From: Streptosporangiaceae bacterium
Lineage (GTDB): Bacteria > Actinomycetota > Actinomycetes > Streptosporangiales > Streptosporangiaceae
Direction: 5' to 3'
DNA length: 10,298 nt
Assembly: GCA_030041195.1 (NCBI GenBank)
Contig: JASHOI010000152.1
Span: 1-10,298, forward strand
A program made the translations under genes and the position numbers. This document shows positions 1 to 6,672 of the stretch, one piece after another; positions within the stretch are counted from its first letter, which is position 1, and each line of letters starts with the position of its first letter. Under the pieces are notes generated by a model, which was not told the DNA's origin, did not search any database, and saw only the letters and a program-made list of their open reading frames with translations.

Positions 1-417
1 GGCCGGCGACCGGCCGTTGTCCTCGAGCAGCTCGTGAAAGCGCTTGACCAGCCAGTCCAGCACCACCTCGGGGCCGGCCGCGATGTCGATCTCGAGGCCG
101 CGCTCGGCTTCGATGTGACCGCTCAGCGACGCCAGCGCGAGGCGCGAGTGCGTGGCGCCAAGATCGGCGGCCAGCACGACCCCGGCCGCCGGGTTGAGGG
201 TGAGCAGCACCGGCGGCCGGCCGCCGGCGGACACGCCGTCTCCGGCCTCGATGAGCACGCCGAGCCGGAGCAGCTGCTCGACTCGCTGGGAGATGGTCGA
301 GCGGGCCAGCCCGGTGAGTCTGGCCAGCTCGGCCCTGGTGGTCTGATGCCGCTGCCCGACCAGCGCGGCCACGTCGCCCAGCTCGGTGCCGCGAAGCTCT
401 CCTAACGTCCCGGTCAT
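1..417 (-). CDS. ROK-family transcriptional regulator, N-terminal part (cut by the left window edge)
   Basis: Read leftward from an ATG at 417-415, the frame stays open for 139 codons to base 1. Residues about 26-59 form a winged helix-turn-helix (TTRAELARLTGLARSTIS then QRVEQLLRLGVL), followed by the GGRPP wing motif at 65-69 typical of ROK repressors. The sugar-kinase-like fold then begins, with a DLGATHSRLALA phosphate-1-type motif at about 85-96. The ROK signature and the zinc-binding Cys/His motif would lie beyond the window, so whether it is complete cannot be judged. ROK regulators usually repress sugar uptake and catabolic genes and release DNA when a sugar ligand binds. It is divergent from the transport/oxidation operon and shares its 113-base control region, so it is the likely local regulator (inference). 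No Shine-Dalgarno precedes the ATG, but a -10-like box sits six bases upstream, which suggests a leaderless transcript. Confidence 0.9.
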   Translation of the reverse strand, partial: MTGTLGELRGTELGDVAALVGQRHQTTRAELARLTGLARSTISQRVEQLLRLGVLIEAGDGVSAGGRPPVLLTLNPAAGVVLAADLGATHSRLALASLSGHIEAERGLEIDIAAGPEVVLDWLVKRFHELLEDNGRSPA

Positions 418-423
418 GGCTGA

Positions 424-453
424 ATCGTACTAAACACTTTGTCCGAAACACAA
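424..453 (-). promoter_or_regulatory. Candidate promoter of the ROK regulator gene (leaderless)
   Basis: On the minus strand a TACGAT hexamer (bases 429-424) fits the actinobacterial TAnnnT -10 pattern. It lies exactly six bases before the ATG at 417, which would place the transcript start at or next to the A of the start codon. A TTGTGT -35-like hexamer (453-448) lies 18 bases upstream. The lack of a ribosome-binding site before this ATG agrees with leaderless translation, which is common in actinomycetes. This is a motif match only. Confidence 0.45.
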
Positions 454-459
454 CAAACT
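436..459. promoter_or_regulatory. Candidate ROK operator: imperfect inverted repeat in the divergent control region
   Basis: ACTTTGT at 436-442 and ACAAACT at 453-459 are inverted, matching at six of seven positions, with a 10-base spacer. The right half, CAACAAACTTAA (451-462), resembles the half-site of XylR-type ROK operators (CAACAAACTAAC, recalled from Bacillus XylR). The repeat overlaps the spacer and -35 box of the proposed regulator promoter and lies just upstream of the rightward -35 box, so binding could affect both directions. The left arm is weak, so this is a proposal. Confidence 0.3.
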
Positions 460-466
460 TAATCCC

Positions 467-495
467 TTGACAACACTAACTAGTCGTAGCAATGT
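467..495 (+). promoter_or_regulatory. Candidate promoter of the rightward operon
   Basis: A perfect TTGACA -35 hexamer at 467-472 is followed, after 17 bases, by CAATGT at 490-495, a weak -10 that keeps the conserved second-position A and final T. AATGTT at 491-496, with an 18-base spacer, is an equal alternative. The transcript would start near 502, leaving about 29 untranslated bases that contain the AGGAGG ribosome-binding site. An 8-base palindrome, CGATATCG (497-504), covers the predicted start point. Confidence 0.5.
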
Positions 496-519
496 TCGAT
501 ATCGCTATCACTTCCGCTC

Positions 520-525
520 AGGAGG
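520..525 (+). promoter_or_regulatory. Ribosome-binding site that decides a TTG start
   Basis: AGGAGG at 520-525 lies five bases before TTG 531. The upstream in-frame ATG at 492 has no ribosome-binding site and falls within the proposed -10 element, so TTG is the better start. Confidence 0.75.
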
Positions 526-530
526 CGATT

Positions 531-1643
531 TTGGCGGATGAAGTTGGCGTCGCCATCCTCGGCACCGGGTTTGCCGGGCGGATGCACGCCCAGGCCGCGC
601 GAATGCTCGGGGCGCGACTGGTCGGCGTGATGGCGTCGACGCCGGAGCGGTCCGACGCCGCGGCCGCCGAACTCGGCGCCGAGCAGCGCTTCGCCAGCGT
701 GACCGAGCTGATCGAGCACCCCGCCGTCGAGGTCGTCCACGTCTGCACGCCCAACGCGCTGCACGTGTCCCAGGTCGAGCTGGCGCTGGCCCGGGGCAAG
801 CACGTGATCTGCGAGAAGCCGCTCGCGACCACGGCGCGCGACGCCGAGCGGCTGTCGGCGCTGGCCAGCGAGACCGGCCTGATCGCGGCCGTCGCGTTCG
901 CGTACCGCTACCAGGCGCTGGCACAGGACGCGCGGGCGAAGGTGTTGGCGGGTGAGCTCGGGCGGATCCGCCTGGTGCACGGCACATACCTGCAGGACTG
1001 GCTGCTGTACGCCAGCGACGGCGACTGGCGCGCGGTCGCGGAGATCGGCGGGCCGTCGCGCGCGTTCGCCGACATCGGCTCGCACTGGTGCGACCTCGCC
1101 GAGTGGATGACCGGGGAGCGGATCACCGACATCGCCGCGGTCACCTCGACCGTGTACCCGACCCGCCCGGCCAAGGCGGCGCCGGCCGGCGACGGCGCGG
1201 GCGAGCCGGTACCGGTGACCAACGAGGACATCGCGTGCCTGGTCTTCCGCGCCACCGGCGGGATCGTCGGCACGCTGACCGTGAGCCAGGTCTCCCCCGG
1301 GCGGAAGAACCGGCTCTGGCTCGAGGTCGACGCGGCCGACGCCAGCGTCGTGTTCGACCAGGAGAACGCCGAGTGGCTGTGGCTGGGCCGGCGGGACGCG
1401 GGGCTGCAGATCGCGCGCAACGGGAGGCCGGGCGCTCAGATCGCCGACTCCAGCTTCCTTCCGCCCGGGCACGCGCGGGGCTTCGTCGAGTGCTTCGCCG
1501 GCCTGTTCTCCGACGTCTACAAGGCCCTGCGCAACGGGGCGGCGCAGACGTTCCCCACGTTTGACGACGGTGCGAGAAGCGCGATCCTCACGGAGGCGGT
1601 GCTGCGCTCCGCGAGCGCGCGGGAGTGGGTGCATATCCCGTGA
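531..1643 (+). CDS. Gfo/Idh/MocA-family NAD(P)-dependent sugar dehydrogenase (first copy)
   Basis: This 370-residue protein is a typical full-length cytoplasmic oxidoreductase of the glucose-fructose oxidoreductase/inositol dehydrogenase family. These enzymes oxidise or reduce a hydroxyl or keto group on sugars and cyclitols using NAD(P). The N-terminal Rossmann fold shows GTGFAG at residues 11-16. The family EKP motif is at 95-97, with Lys96 as the expected catalytic lysine. The C-terminal domain carries DIGSHWCD at 181-188, giving the Asp181 and His185 pair of the D-x-G-x-H motif. The start is TTG 531, set by AGGAGG; starting at the ATG at 492 would add 13 residues with no family match before the Rossmann strand. 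It is the first gene of the operon and overlaps the next by four bases (GTGA). The substrate is not known; oxidation of a glycoside or inositol-like compound fits the context. Family call sure, substrate open. Confidence 0.93.
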   Translation: MADEVGVAILGTGFAGRMHAQAARMLGARLVGVMASTPERSDAAAAELGAEQRFASVTELIEHPAVEVVHVCTPNALHVSQVELALARGKHVICEKPLATTARDAERLSALASETGLIAAVAFAYRYQALAQDARAKVLAGELGRIRLVHGTYLQDWLLYASDGDWRAVAEIGGPSRAFADIGSHWCDLAEWMTGERITDIAAVTSTVYPTRPAKAAPAGDGAGEPVPVTNEDIACLVFRATGGIVGTLTVSQVSPGRKNRLWLEVDAADASVVFDQENAEWLWLGRRDAGLQIARNGRPGAQIADSSFLPPGHARGFVECFAGLFSDVYKALRNGAAQTFPTFDDGARSAILTEAVLRSASAREWVHIP

Positions 1644-2593
1644 AGCTTGGTTTCCTGACCGCCTGCCTGCCCGACGTCCCGCTGGCGCGCATCGCGGACT
1701 GGGCGGGCGCGCACGGCTTCGAGGCCCTGGAGGTGGCCGTCTGGCCGGACACCGAGTCGCGGCCGTTCGAGGCCAGCCACCTCGACGTCACCTCGCTGGG
1801 CGCCGCTGCCGCTGACGACGTCGTGTCGCTGCTGGCCGGGCACGGCGTGTCGATCTCCGCGCTCGCGTACTACGAGAACAACCTGCACCACGATCCGGCC
1901 GCGCGCGAGGAGATCCACGCGCACCTGCGCCGCTGCGTCGACGCCGCGCAGCTGCTCGGCTGCCCGTACGTCGGCACGTTCGTGGGCCGCGACATCACCC
2001 GCTCGGTCACCGGCAACGTGCGCCTGGCCGAGACCGAGCTGCCGCCGCTGGTCGACTACGCGGGCGAGCGGGGCGTGCGGCTGATCGTCGAGAACTGCCC
2101 CATGGAGGGCTGGCACCCGGACGGGTACCCGGCCAACCTCGGCTACTCCCCGGAGCTCTGGGAGTGGATGTTCTCGCTCGGCTTCTACCTCAACTACGAC
2201 CCGTCCCACCTCACCTGGCTCGGCATCGACCCGATCGCCGCGATCCGGGTCTGCCCGGAGCGGATCGTGCACGCGCAGGCCAAGGACGTGGAGATCGACC
2301 AGGCGGCCCGCAACCGCGTGGGGGTATATGGCCGGGCCCTGGACCGCGCGAACCCGTGGGACAACGGCTGGTACCGCTACCGGGTCCCCGGTCTTGGCGA
2401 CGTCGACTGGCGCCGGGTGGTCGACACCCTGTACCAGGCCGGCTTCGGCGGAACCCTGTCCGTCGAGCACGAGGACCCGGTGTGGGCCGGGGACACGGGC
2501 CGGGTCCTGAGCGGGCTGATGATCGCCCATACCACCCTGCGCCCGCTGATCCGGCGCACGGCCGATGACGGCTGCCCTCTCATTAAGGAATAG
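1640..2593 (+). CDS. TIM-barrel sugar (phosphate) isomerase/epimerase family protein (first copy)
   Basis: This 317-residue protein belongs to the xylose-isomerase-like AP-endonuclease-2 TIM-barrel family, whose members isomerise, epimerise or dehydrate sugars and keto-sugars with a divalent metal. The expected metal ligands are visible: Glu151 in LIVEN, Asp187 and His190 in NYDPSHLTW, His211 in HAQAKD (with Lys215 and Asp216), and Glu276 in SVEHEDP. An insertion around residues 157-178, rich in Trp, Tyr and Gly, probably shapes the substrate pocket. The start chosen is GTG 1640, which overlaps the upstream stop as GTGA and begins directly with the first barrel strand (KLGFLTACL). GTG 1625 in the same frame is an alternative adding five residues. 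Pairing with a Gfo/Idh dehydrogenase recalls E. coli YcjR/YcjS and inositol IolE/IolG. Which reaction it performs cannot be read from sequence alone. Confidence 0.9.
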   Translation: MKLGFLTACLPDVPLARIADWAGAHGFEALEVAVWPDTESRPFEASHLDVTSLGAAAADDVVSLLAGHGVSISALAYYENNLHHDPAAREEIHAHLRRCVDAAQLLGCPYVGTFVGRDITRSVTGNVRLAETELPPLVDYAGERGVRLIVENCPMEGWHPDGYPANLGYSPELWEWMFSLGFYLNYDPSHLTWLGIDPIAAIRVCPERIVHAQAKDVEIDQAARNRVGVYGRALDRANPWDNGWYRYRVPGLGDVDWRRVVDTLYQAGFGGTLSVEHEDPVWAGDTGRVLSGLMIAHTTLRPLIRRTADDGCPLIKE

Positions 2594-2601
2594 GGATAGC
2601 G

Positions 2602-3582
2602 GTGCGCTTCATCGCCCGGCGCCTCGGCTTCTACGTGATCACCGCGTGGATCGCGATCACGATCAACTTCTTCATCCCGCGCCTGATGCCGGGCAACCCG
2701 GTCGAGCTCGTGTTCAACCGGGTGCGGCACTCGATGTCGCCGACCGCGCTCAAGGCGTTCAGCGTCGCGTTCGGGGTTGACAGCCACCAGGGCCTGATCT
2801 CCCAGTACTTCAGCTACCTGGACCAGCTGCTGCACGGGAACCTGGGCATCTCGATCACGTTCTTCCCGGCCACGGTCGCCTCGGTGATCCGCACCGCGCT
2901 GCCCTGGACGCTCGCGCTGGTCGGGGTGGCCACGATCCTCAGCTTCGTGCTCGGCACCCTGCTCGGCATCGTCGCGGCCACCCGCCGCGGCACCTGGGTC
3001 GACGCGCTGCTGCCGGTGACCTCGTTCCTGTCCGCTGTGCCGTACTTCTGGCTGGGCCTGCTCGCGCTGACGGTGTTCGCGGTCGAGCTCGGCTGGTTCC
3101 CGCTCAGCGGCGGCTACAGCCCGTCGGTCAACGTGGGGTTCACCTGGCCGTTCATCTCCAGCGCGATCGACCACGCGATCCTGCCGGCGCTGACGATCGT
3201 GGTCAGCTCGATCGCGGGCTGGCTGCTCGGCATGCGCAACGTGATGATCTCCACCCTGGGCGAGGACTATGTGCTGCTCGCCGACGCCAAGGGCCTGCCC
3301 CGGCGGCGGGTCACGTTCAGCTACGCGGCGCGCAACGCCCTGCTGCCGAACATGGCGGGCTTCGCCCTCTCGCTGGGCTTCATCGTCAGCGGCGCGATCC
3401 TCACCGAGGTCGTCTTCTCCTACCCCGGCATGGGCTACGTGCTGTTCGAGGCGGTGACCAACGAGGACTTCCCGCTGATGCAGGGGATCTTCCTCATGAT
3501 CACGATCCTGGTGCTGCTGGCGAACCTGTTCGCCGACGTGATCTACGTCGTGCTCGACCCGCGCACCCGAGAGGCGGGCTGA
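2602..3582 (+). CDS. ABC transporter permease, DppB/OppB type
   Basis: This 326-residue inner-membrane protein is one of two permeases of a dipeptide/oligopeptide-class importer. The first membrane helix (about 9-27) follows the typical RFIARRL start. A periplasmic section contains the LMPGNP motif (28-33), and five further hydrophobic segments lie near 100-124, 135-163, 190-212, 252-272 and 294-318. The cytoplasmic EAA loop that docks the ATPase is at about 221-249 (EDYVLLADAKGLPRRRV, then ARNALLP), and the C-terminus carries the family LDPR motif (318-321). Length is normal. The start is GTG 2602, with AGGGA five bases upstream; the gene begins eight bases after the isomerase stop. This transporter class also carries oligosaccharides, such as cellobiose-type substrates in other bacteria, and the sugar-enzyme neighbours favour that here (inference). 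Confidence 0.95.
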   Translation: MRFIARRLGFYVITAWIAITINFFIPRLMPGNPVELVFNRVRHSMSPTALKAFSVAFGVDSHQGLISQYFSYLDQLLHGNLGISITFFPATVASVIRTALPWTLALVGVATILSFVLGTLLGIVAATRRGTWVDALLPVTSFLSAVPYFWLGLLALTVFAVELGWFPLSGGYSPSVNVGFTWPFISSAIDHAILPALTIVVSSIAGWLLGMRNVMISTLGEDYVLLADAKGLPRRRVTFSYAARNALLPNMAGFALSLGFIVSGAILTEVVFSYPGMGYVLFEAVTNEDFPLMQGIFLMITILVLLANLFADVIYVVLDPRTREAG

Positions 3583-3585
3583 CCG

Positions 3586-4506
3586 ATGGCCGTGCTTGAC
3601 GCATCGGCGGCTGAGCTCCCGGTGGCCGCCCGGCCCCGGGGATGGGTGCGCAACGCCCTGCTGTCGAGAAAGGTGCGCGTCGGCCTCGGCATCGTGGTGT
3701 TCTTCATCCTGCTCGGCATCATCGGGCCGTTCTTCGCCGGCAATCCGTCGGTGACCAGCCCGCAGGCGTTCGCGCATCCGAGCGCGCACCATTTGCTCGG
3801 CACGACCGACACCGGCCAGGACGTGCTGGCTCAGCTCGTCGACGGCACCAACGTCTCGCTGATCGTCGGCTTCGTCTCGTCGGCGATCGCAACGCTGATC
3901 GCGATCGCGATCGGGCTGTCCAGCGCGTTCCTCGGCGGCCTGTGGGACGAGGTGTTCTCGACGATCACGAACGCCTTTCTCGTGATCCCCGCGCTGCCGC
4001 TGGTCATCGTGCTGGCCGGCTACCTGCACGGCGCGGGCACGCTCGCGGTGGCCGTGGTGATCGCGGCGACCGCGTGGCCGTGGACGGCGCGGATCCTGCG
4101 GGCGCAGACCCTGTCGCTGCGCCGGCGCGACTACGTGCGCGCCGCGCGGGTGGTGGGCGAGTCGGCCAACCGGATCATCTGGTTCGAGATCGTGCCGAAC
4201 GAGATCCCGCTGATCGCGGCCCAGTTCCTGATCACGGTGATCTACGCCATCCTCATCCAGGCCGGCCTGGCGTTCCTGGGCGTTGGCTCGGTGACCACGT
4301 GGAGCTGGGGCACGATGCTCTACTGGGCGCAGAACGCCTCCGCGCTGTCGTCCGGCGCCTGGTGGTGGTTCGTGCCGCCGGGGCTGTGCCTGGCCCTGCT
4401 CGGCACGGGCCTGGCGCTGATGAACTTCGGCGTGGACGAGATCGCGAACCCCCGCCTGAGCGCGGTGGCGAAGCCCTCCCGCCGCCGAAGGGTGCGGGCG
4501 TCATGA
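3586..4506 (+). CDS. ABC transporter permease, DppC/OppC type
   Basis: This 306-residue protein is the second permease of the importer. After a cytoplasmic N-terminus, the first helix is at about 31-50. A periplasmic loop carries the family LLGTTDTGQDV motif (70-80), and further helices lie near 91-116, 128-146, 150-167, 208-232 and 262-281. The ATPase-docking EAA loop is at about 181-208 (RDYVRAARVVGES, then VPNEIP). The usual His of this loop is replaced by Glu201. LAFLGVG (228-234) and the C-terminal NFGVDEIANPRL (280-291) are family hallmarks. The tail ends in a basic cluster, RRRRVR. ATG 3586 starts three bases after the DppB-type stop and uses GAGGCGGG upstream. Its stop overlaps the next start as ATGA. 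It would form the membrane channel with the preceding permease. Confidence 0.94.
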   Translation: MAVLDASAAELPVAARPRGWVRNALLSRKVRVGLGIVVFFILLGIIGPFFAGNPSVTSPQAFAHPSAHHLLGTTDTGQDVLAQLVDGTNVSLIVGFVSSAIATLIAIAIGLSSAFLGGLWDEVFSTITNAFLVIPALPLVIVLAGYLHGAGTLAVAVVIAATAWPWTARILRAQTLSLRRRDYVRAARVVGESANRIIWFEIVPNEIPLIAAQFLITVIYAILIQAGLAFLGVGSVTTWSWGTMLYWAQNASALSSGAWWWFVPPGLCLALLGTGLALMNFGVDEIANPRLSAVAKPSRRRRVRAS

Positions 4507-5567
4507 CCGGGGTGACGCTGGCCGCGGAGCCGCTGCTCGAGGTGACCGGGCTGTCGGTTGACTACGGCAGCGGGCCTGGCGCCGTGCACGCGGTCGACCG
4601 GGTGGACCTGGCGGTGCGGCGGGGCGAGGTGCTCGGCCTGGCGGGCGAGAGCGGGTCGGGGAAGTCGACGCTGGCGCACGCGATGACCCGGCTGCTGCGG
4701 CCCCCGGCACTGGTCACCGGCGGCTCGGTGCGGTACCACCAGCGCGGCCCGGCCGGCACGCCGGGCGATCGGGTGGTCGACATCCTGGCGATGAGCGAGG
4801 CCCAGCTGCGGCGGTTCCGCTGGGAAGAGGTCGCCGTGGTCTTCCAGAGCGCGATGAACGCGCTCAACCCGGTGATCGACGTGCGGAGCCAGCTCGTGGA
4901 CGCCATGCGGGCGCACGAGCCGGGAATGAGCCGGCCGGACCGCAACGCGCGTGCCGCCGACCTGCTCGACCTGGTCGGCGTCAGCACCGACCGGCTGCGG
5001 AGCTACCCGCACCAGCTCTCCGGGGGCATGCGCCAGCGGGTGATGATCGCGATGGCGCTGGCGCTGAACCCCGACCTGGTGATCATGGACGAGCCGACCA
5101 CCGCGCTCGACGTCGTCACCCAGCGGCAGATCCTGGAGAAGCTGGAGGAACTGCGGGTCGAGTTCGGCTTCGCCACCGTGTTCATCACGCACGACCTCTC
5201 GCTGCTCCTCGACGTCGCCGACTCGATCGCCATCATGTACGCGGGCCGGATCGTCGAGACCGGCCCGGCCAAGCGGGTGCACGCGGAGCCCGCCCATCCG
5301 TACAGCCGCGGACTGATCAACTCGTTCCCGCCGCTGACCGGGCCGCGGCGCGAGCTCAGCGGGATACCGGGCTTCCCGCCCGACCTTCGCGCCCTCCCCC
5401 CGGGCTGCCCGTTCGCCCCGCGGTGCGGCTATGTCATGGCGGTCTGCCGGGAGCAGTACCCGCCGCTCGAGCCGGCGGCCGACCCAGGCGAGCCCGGTCA
5501 CCTCGCGGCCTGCTGGCTGAACACGCCGCAGGGCGTCCCGGCGACGGAAGGCGGCTCCGGTGAGTGA
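4503..5567 (+). CDS. ABC transporter ATP-binding protein, DppD/OppD type
   Basis: This 354-residue cytoplasmic ATPase energises the importer. Every nucleotide-binding motif is intact: Walker [10 protein letters not shown] (48-56), Q-loop Gln115, signature LSGGMRQR (172-179), Walker B LVIMDEPTTALD (192-203, catalytic Glu197) and switch His230. The C-terminal oligopeptide-transporter extension follows YAGRIVETGP, with AHPYSRGL (264-271) and four cysteines (302, 308, 315, 337) in the CPFAPRC pattern. Some DppD proteins are known to bind an iron-sulfur cluster with such cysteines. The start is ATG 4503, overlapping the DppC-type stop by four bases. The same frame stays open far upstream through the permease gene, but that part is an antiframe artefact with no family similarity. 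It should pair with the following ATPase as a heterodimer. Confidence 0.95.
   Translation: MTGVTLAAEPLLEVTGLSVDYGSGPGAVHAVDRVDLAVRRGEVLGLAGESGSGKSTLAHAMTRLLRPPALVTGGSVRYHQRGPAGTPGDRVVDILAMSEAQLRRFRWEEVAVVFQSAMNALNPVIDVRSQLVDAMRAHEPGMSRPDRNARAADLLDLVGVSTDRLRSYPHQLSGGMRQRVMIAMALALNPDLVIMDEPTTALDVVTQRQILEKLEELRVEFGFATVFITHDLSLLLDVADSIAIMYAGRIVETGPAKRVHAEPAHPYSRGLINSFPPLTGPRRELSGIPGFPPDLRALPPGCPFAPRCGYVMAVCREQYPPLEPAADPGEPGHLAACWLNTPQGVPATEGGSGE
5546..5551 (+). promoter_or_regulatory. Ribosome-binding site for the DppF-type gene, inside the preceding gene
   Basis: GGAAGG at 5546-5551 lies eight bases before GTG 5560. It supports that start even though the gene then overlaps the DppD-type stop by eight bases. 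Confidence 0.6.
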
Positions 5568-6672
5568 CGCCAGCGGATCCAGCGCCGCGCCCGCCCCCGT
5601 GCTCCAGGTCGAGTCGCTGACCAAGCACTACCCGGTGCGGGACGCCACGGTCCGGCTGGCCCGGCCCGGGCGGCGCGTCGTGCACGCGGTCGACGGCGTG
5701 TCGTTCACGCTGCGGTCCGGCGCCGCGGTCGCGCTCGTCGGCGAGAGCGGGTCCGGCAAGTCGACCACCGGGCAGGTCGTGGCGCACCTGGAGCCGGCGA
5801 CGTCGGGGCGGCTGCTGTTCCGCGGAGCCGAGCCAAGGTTCCGCCGGCATTCCGTGCTCAAGGCCTACCGGCGCCAGGTGCAGATGATCTTCCAGGATCC
5901 GTACTCGTCGCTGAACCCGGTGCACTCGGTCGCCTACCACCTGCAGCGGCCGCTGCGGATCCACGGGCTCGCGAAGTCGGCCGCCGAGGCGCGACGGCAG
6001 GCCCTGCAACTGCTCGAGCGGGTGCACCTGACGCCCGCGGCGCAGGTCATCGACAAGCTGCCGCACGAGCTGTCCGGCGGGCAGCGCCAGCGGGTGGCGA
6101 TCGCGCGCGCTCTGGCCGTCCGGCCGAGCGTCCTGGTCGCCGACGAGCCGGTCTCCATGCTCGACGTCTCGGTACGGCTCAGCATCCTGAACCTGCTCTC
6201 CGAGCTCGTGACGCGCAGCGAGCTCGCGCTGCTCTACATCACCCACGACATCGCCTCGGCCCGCTATTTCGCCGACGAGATCCTCGTCATGTACGCCGGG
6301 CAGGTGCTCGAGGCCGGCCCGGCCGAGAAGGTCACCCAGTCACCCGCGCATCCCTACACCCAGCTGCTCATCTCCGCGGCGCCCAACCCGGACGCGGCGG
6401 CCGGGATGCGCCCGAAGATGCAGTCACCCGGAGAGGCGCCCAGCCTGATCGATCCCCCTTCAGGCTGCCGCTTCCACCCGCGCTGCCCGCACGCCATGGC
6501 GATCTGCGCCGAGAAGGAACCACCGGCGTTCCGCCAGGGCGGCGGTCACTGGGCAGCCTGCTGGCTGCTCGGCGACGGCGCGTCCGAACCACCTCAGCCC
6601 CCAGCTGCGCGGCAAACATCCCAGCCCGCCGCGAGCAACGAAGAGTGCGCAAAGGAGCAAACAGATGCGTAA
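5560..6672 (+). CDS. ABC transporter ATP-binding protein, DppF/OppF type
   Basis: This 370-residue protein is the second ATPase of the importer. Walker [10 protein letters not shown] (61-69), Gln112 in [11 protein letters not shown], signature LSGGQRQR (171-178), Walker [13 protein letters not shown] (191-202, Glu196) and switch His229 are all present, so it should be catalytically competent. The D-loop reads SMLD instead of the more usual SALD. The C-terminal extension has AHPYTQLL (263-270) and cysteines 303, 309, 316 and 334 in a [12 protein letters not shown] pattern matching that of its partner. Residues after about 338 form a low-complexity Pro/Gln/Ala tail with no family match. GTG 5560 overlaps the previous stop (GTGAGTGA), and the gene's own stop overlaps the next start (ATGCGTAA), so it is translationally embedded between its neighbours. 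Confidence 0.95.
   Translation: MSDASGSSAAPAPVLQVESLTKHYPVRDATVRLARPGRRVVHAVDGVSFTLRSGAAVALVGESGSGKSTTGQVVAHLEPATSGRLLFRGAEPRFRRHSVLKAYRRQVQMIFQDPYSSLNPVHSVAYHLQRPLRIHGLAKSAAEARRQALQLLERVHLTPAAQVIDKLPHELSGGQRQRVAIARALAVRPSVLVADEPVSMLDVSVRLSILNLLSELVTRSELALLYITHDIASARYFADEILVMYAGQVLEAGPAEKVTQSPAHPYTQLLISAAPNPDAAAGMRPKMQSPGEAPSLIDPPSGCRFHPRCPHAMAICAEKEPPAFRQGGGHWAACWLLGDGASEPPQPPAARQTSQPAASNEECAKEQTDA
6651..6657 (+). promoter_or_regulatory. Strong ribosome-binding site for the solute-binding protein
   Basis: AAAGGAG at 6651-6657 lies seven bases before ATG 6665. It is a near-ideal Shine-Dalgarno placed inside the 3' end of the ATPase gene, and it could raise synthesis of the binding protein over that of the ATPases. 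Confidence 0.7.

Noticed and set aside
34..405. Rightward open frame of 123 codons over the left edge
   Set aside because: It lies opposite the ROK regulator, which has clear helix-turn-helix and ROK motifs; the rightward protein is low complexity and rich in Arg, Gly and Gln, a typical high-GC antisense shadow.
479..484. ACTAGT palindrome between the -35 and -10 boxes as an operator
   Set aside because: The symmetry does not extend beyond six bases, so it is expected by chance; it was not listed as a site.
3896..3914. GCGATCGC palindrome within alternating GATCGC
   Set aside because: It encodes Ile-Ala repeats in a membrane helix of the DppC-type permease and shows no other sign of being a regulatory or recombination site.
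480..4029. Long leftward open frames (480-1634, 1517-2530, 2377-4029)
   Set aside because: All are opposite genes with recognised domains, have Arg/Asp/His/Gln-rich compositions without domain motifs, and arise from the third-position G/C bias.
3642..4502. Upstream extension of the DppD-type frame through the DppC-type gene
   Set aside because: The extension has no family similarity, while ATG 4503 overlaps the permease stop and begins the known DppD N-terminus.
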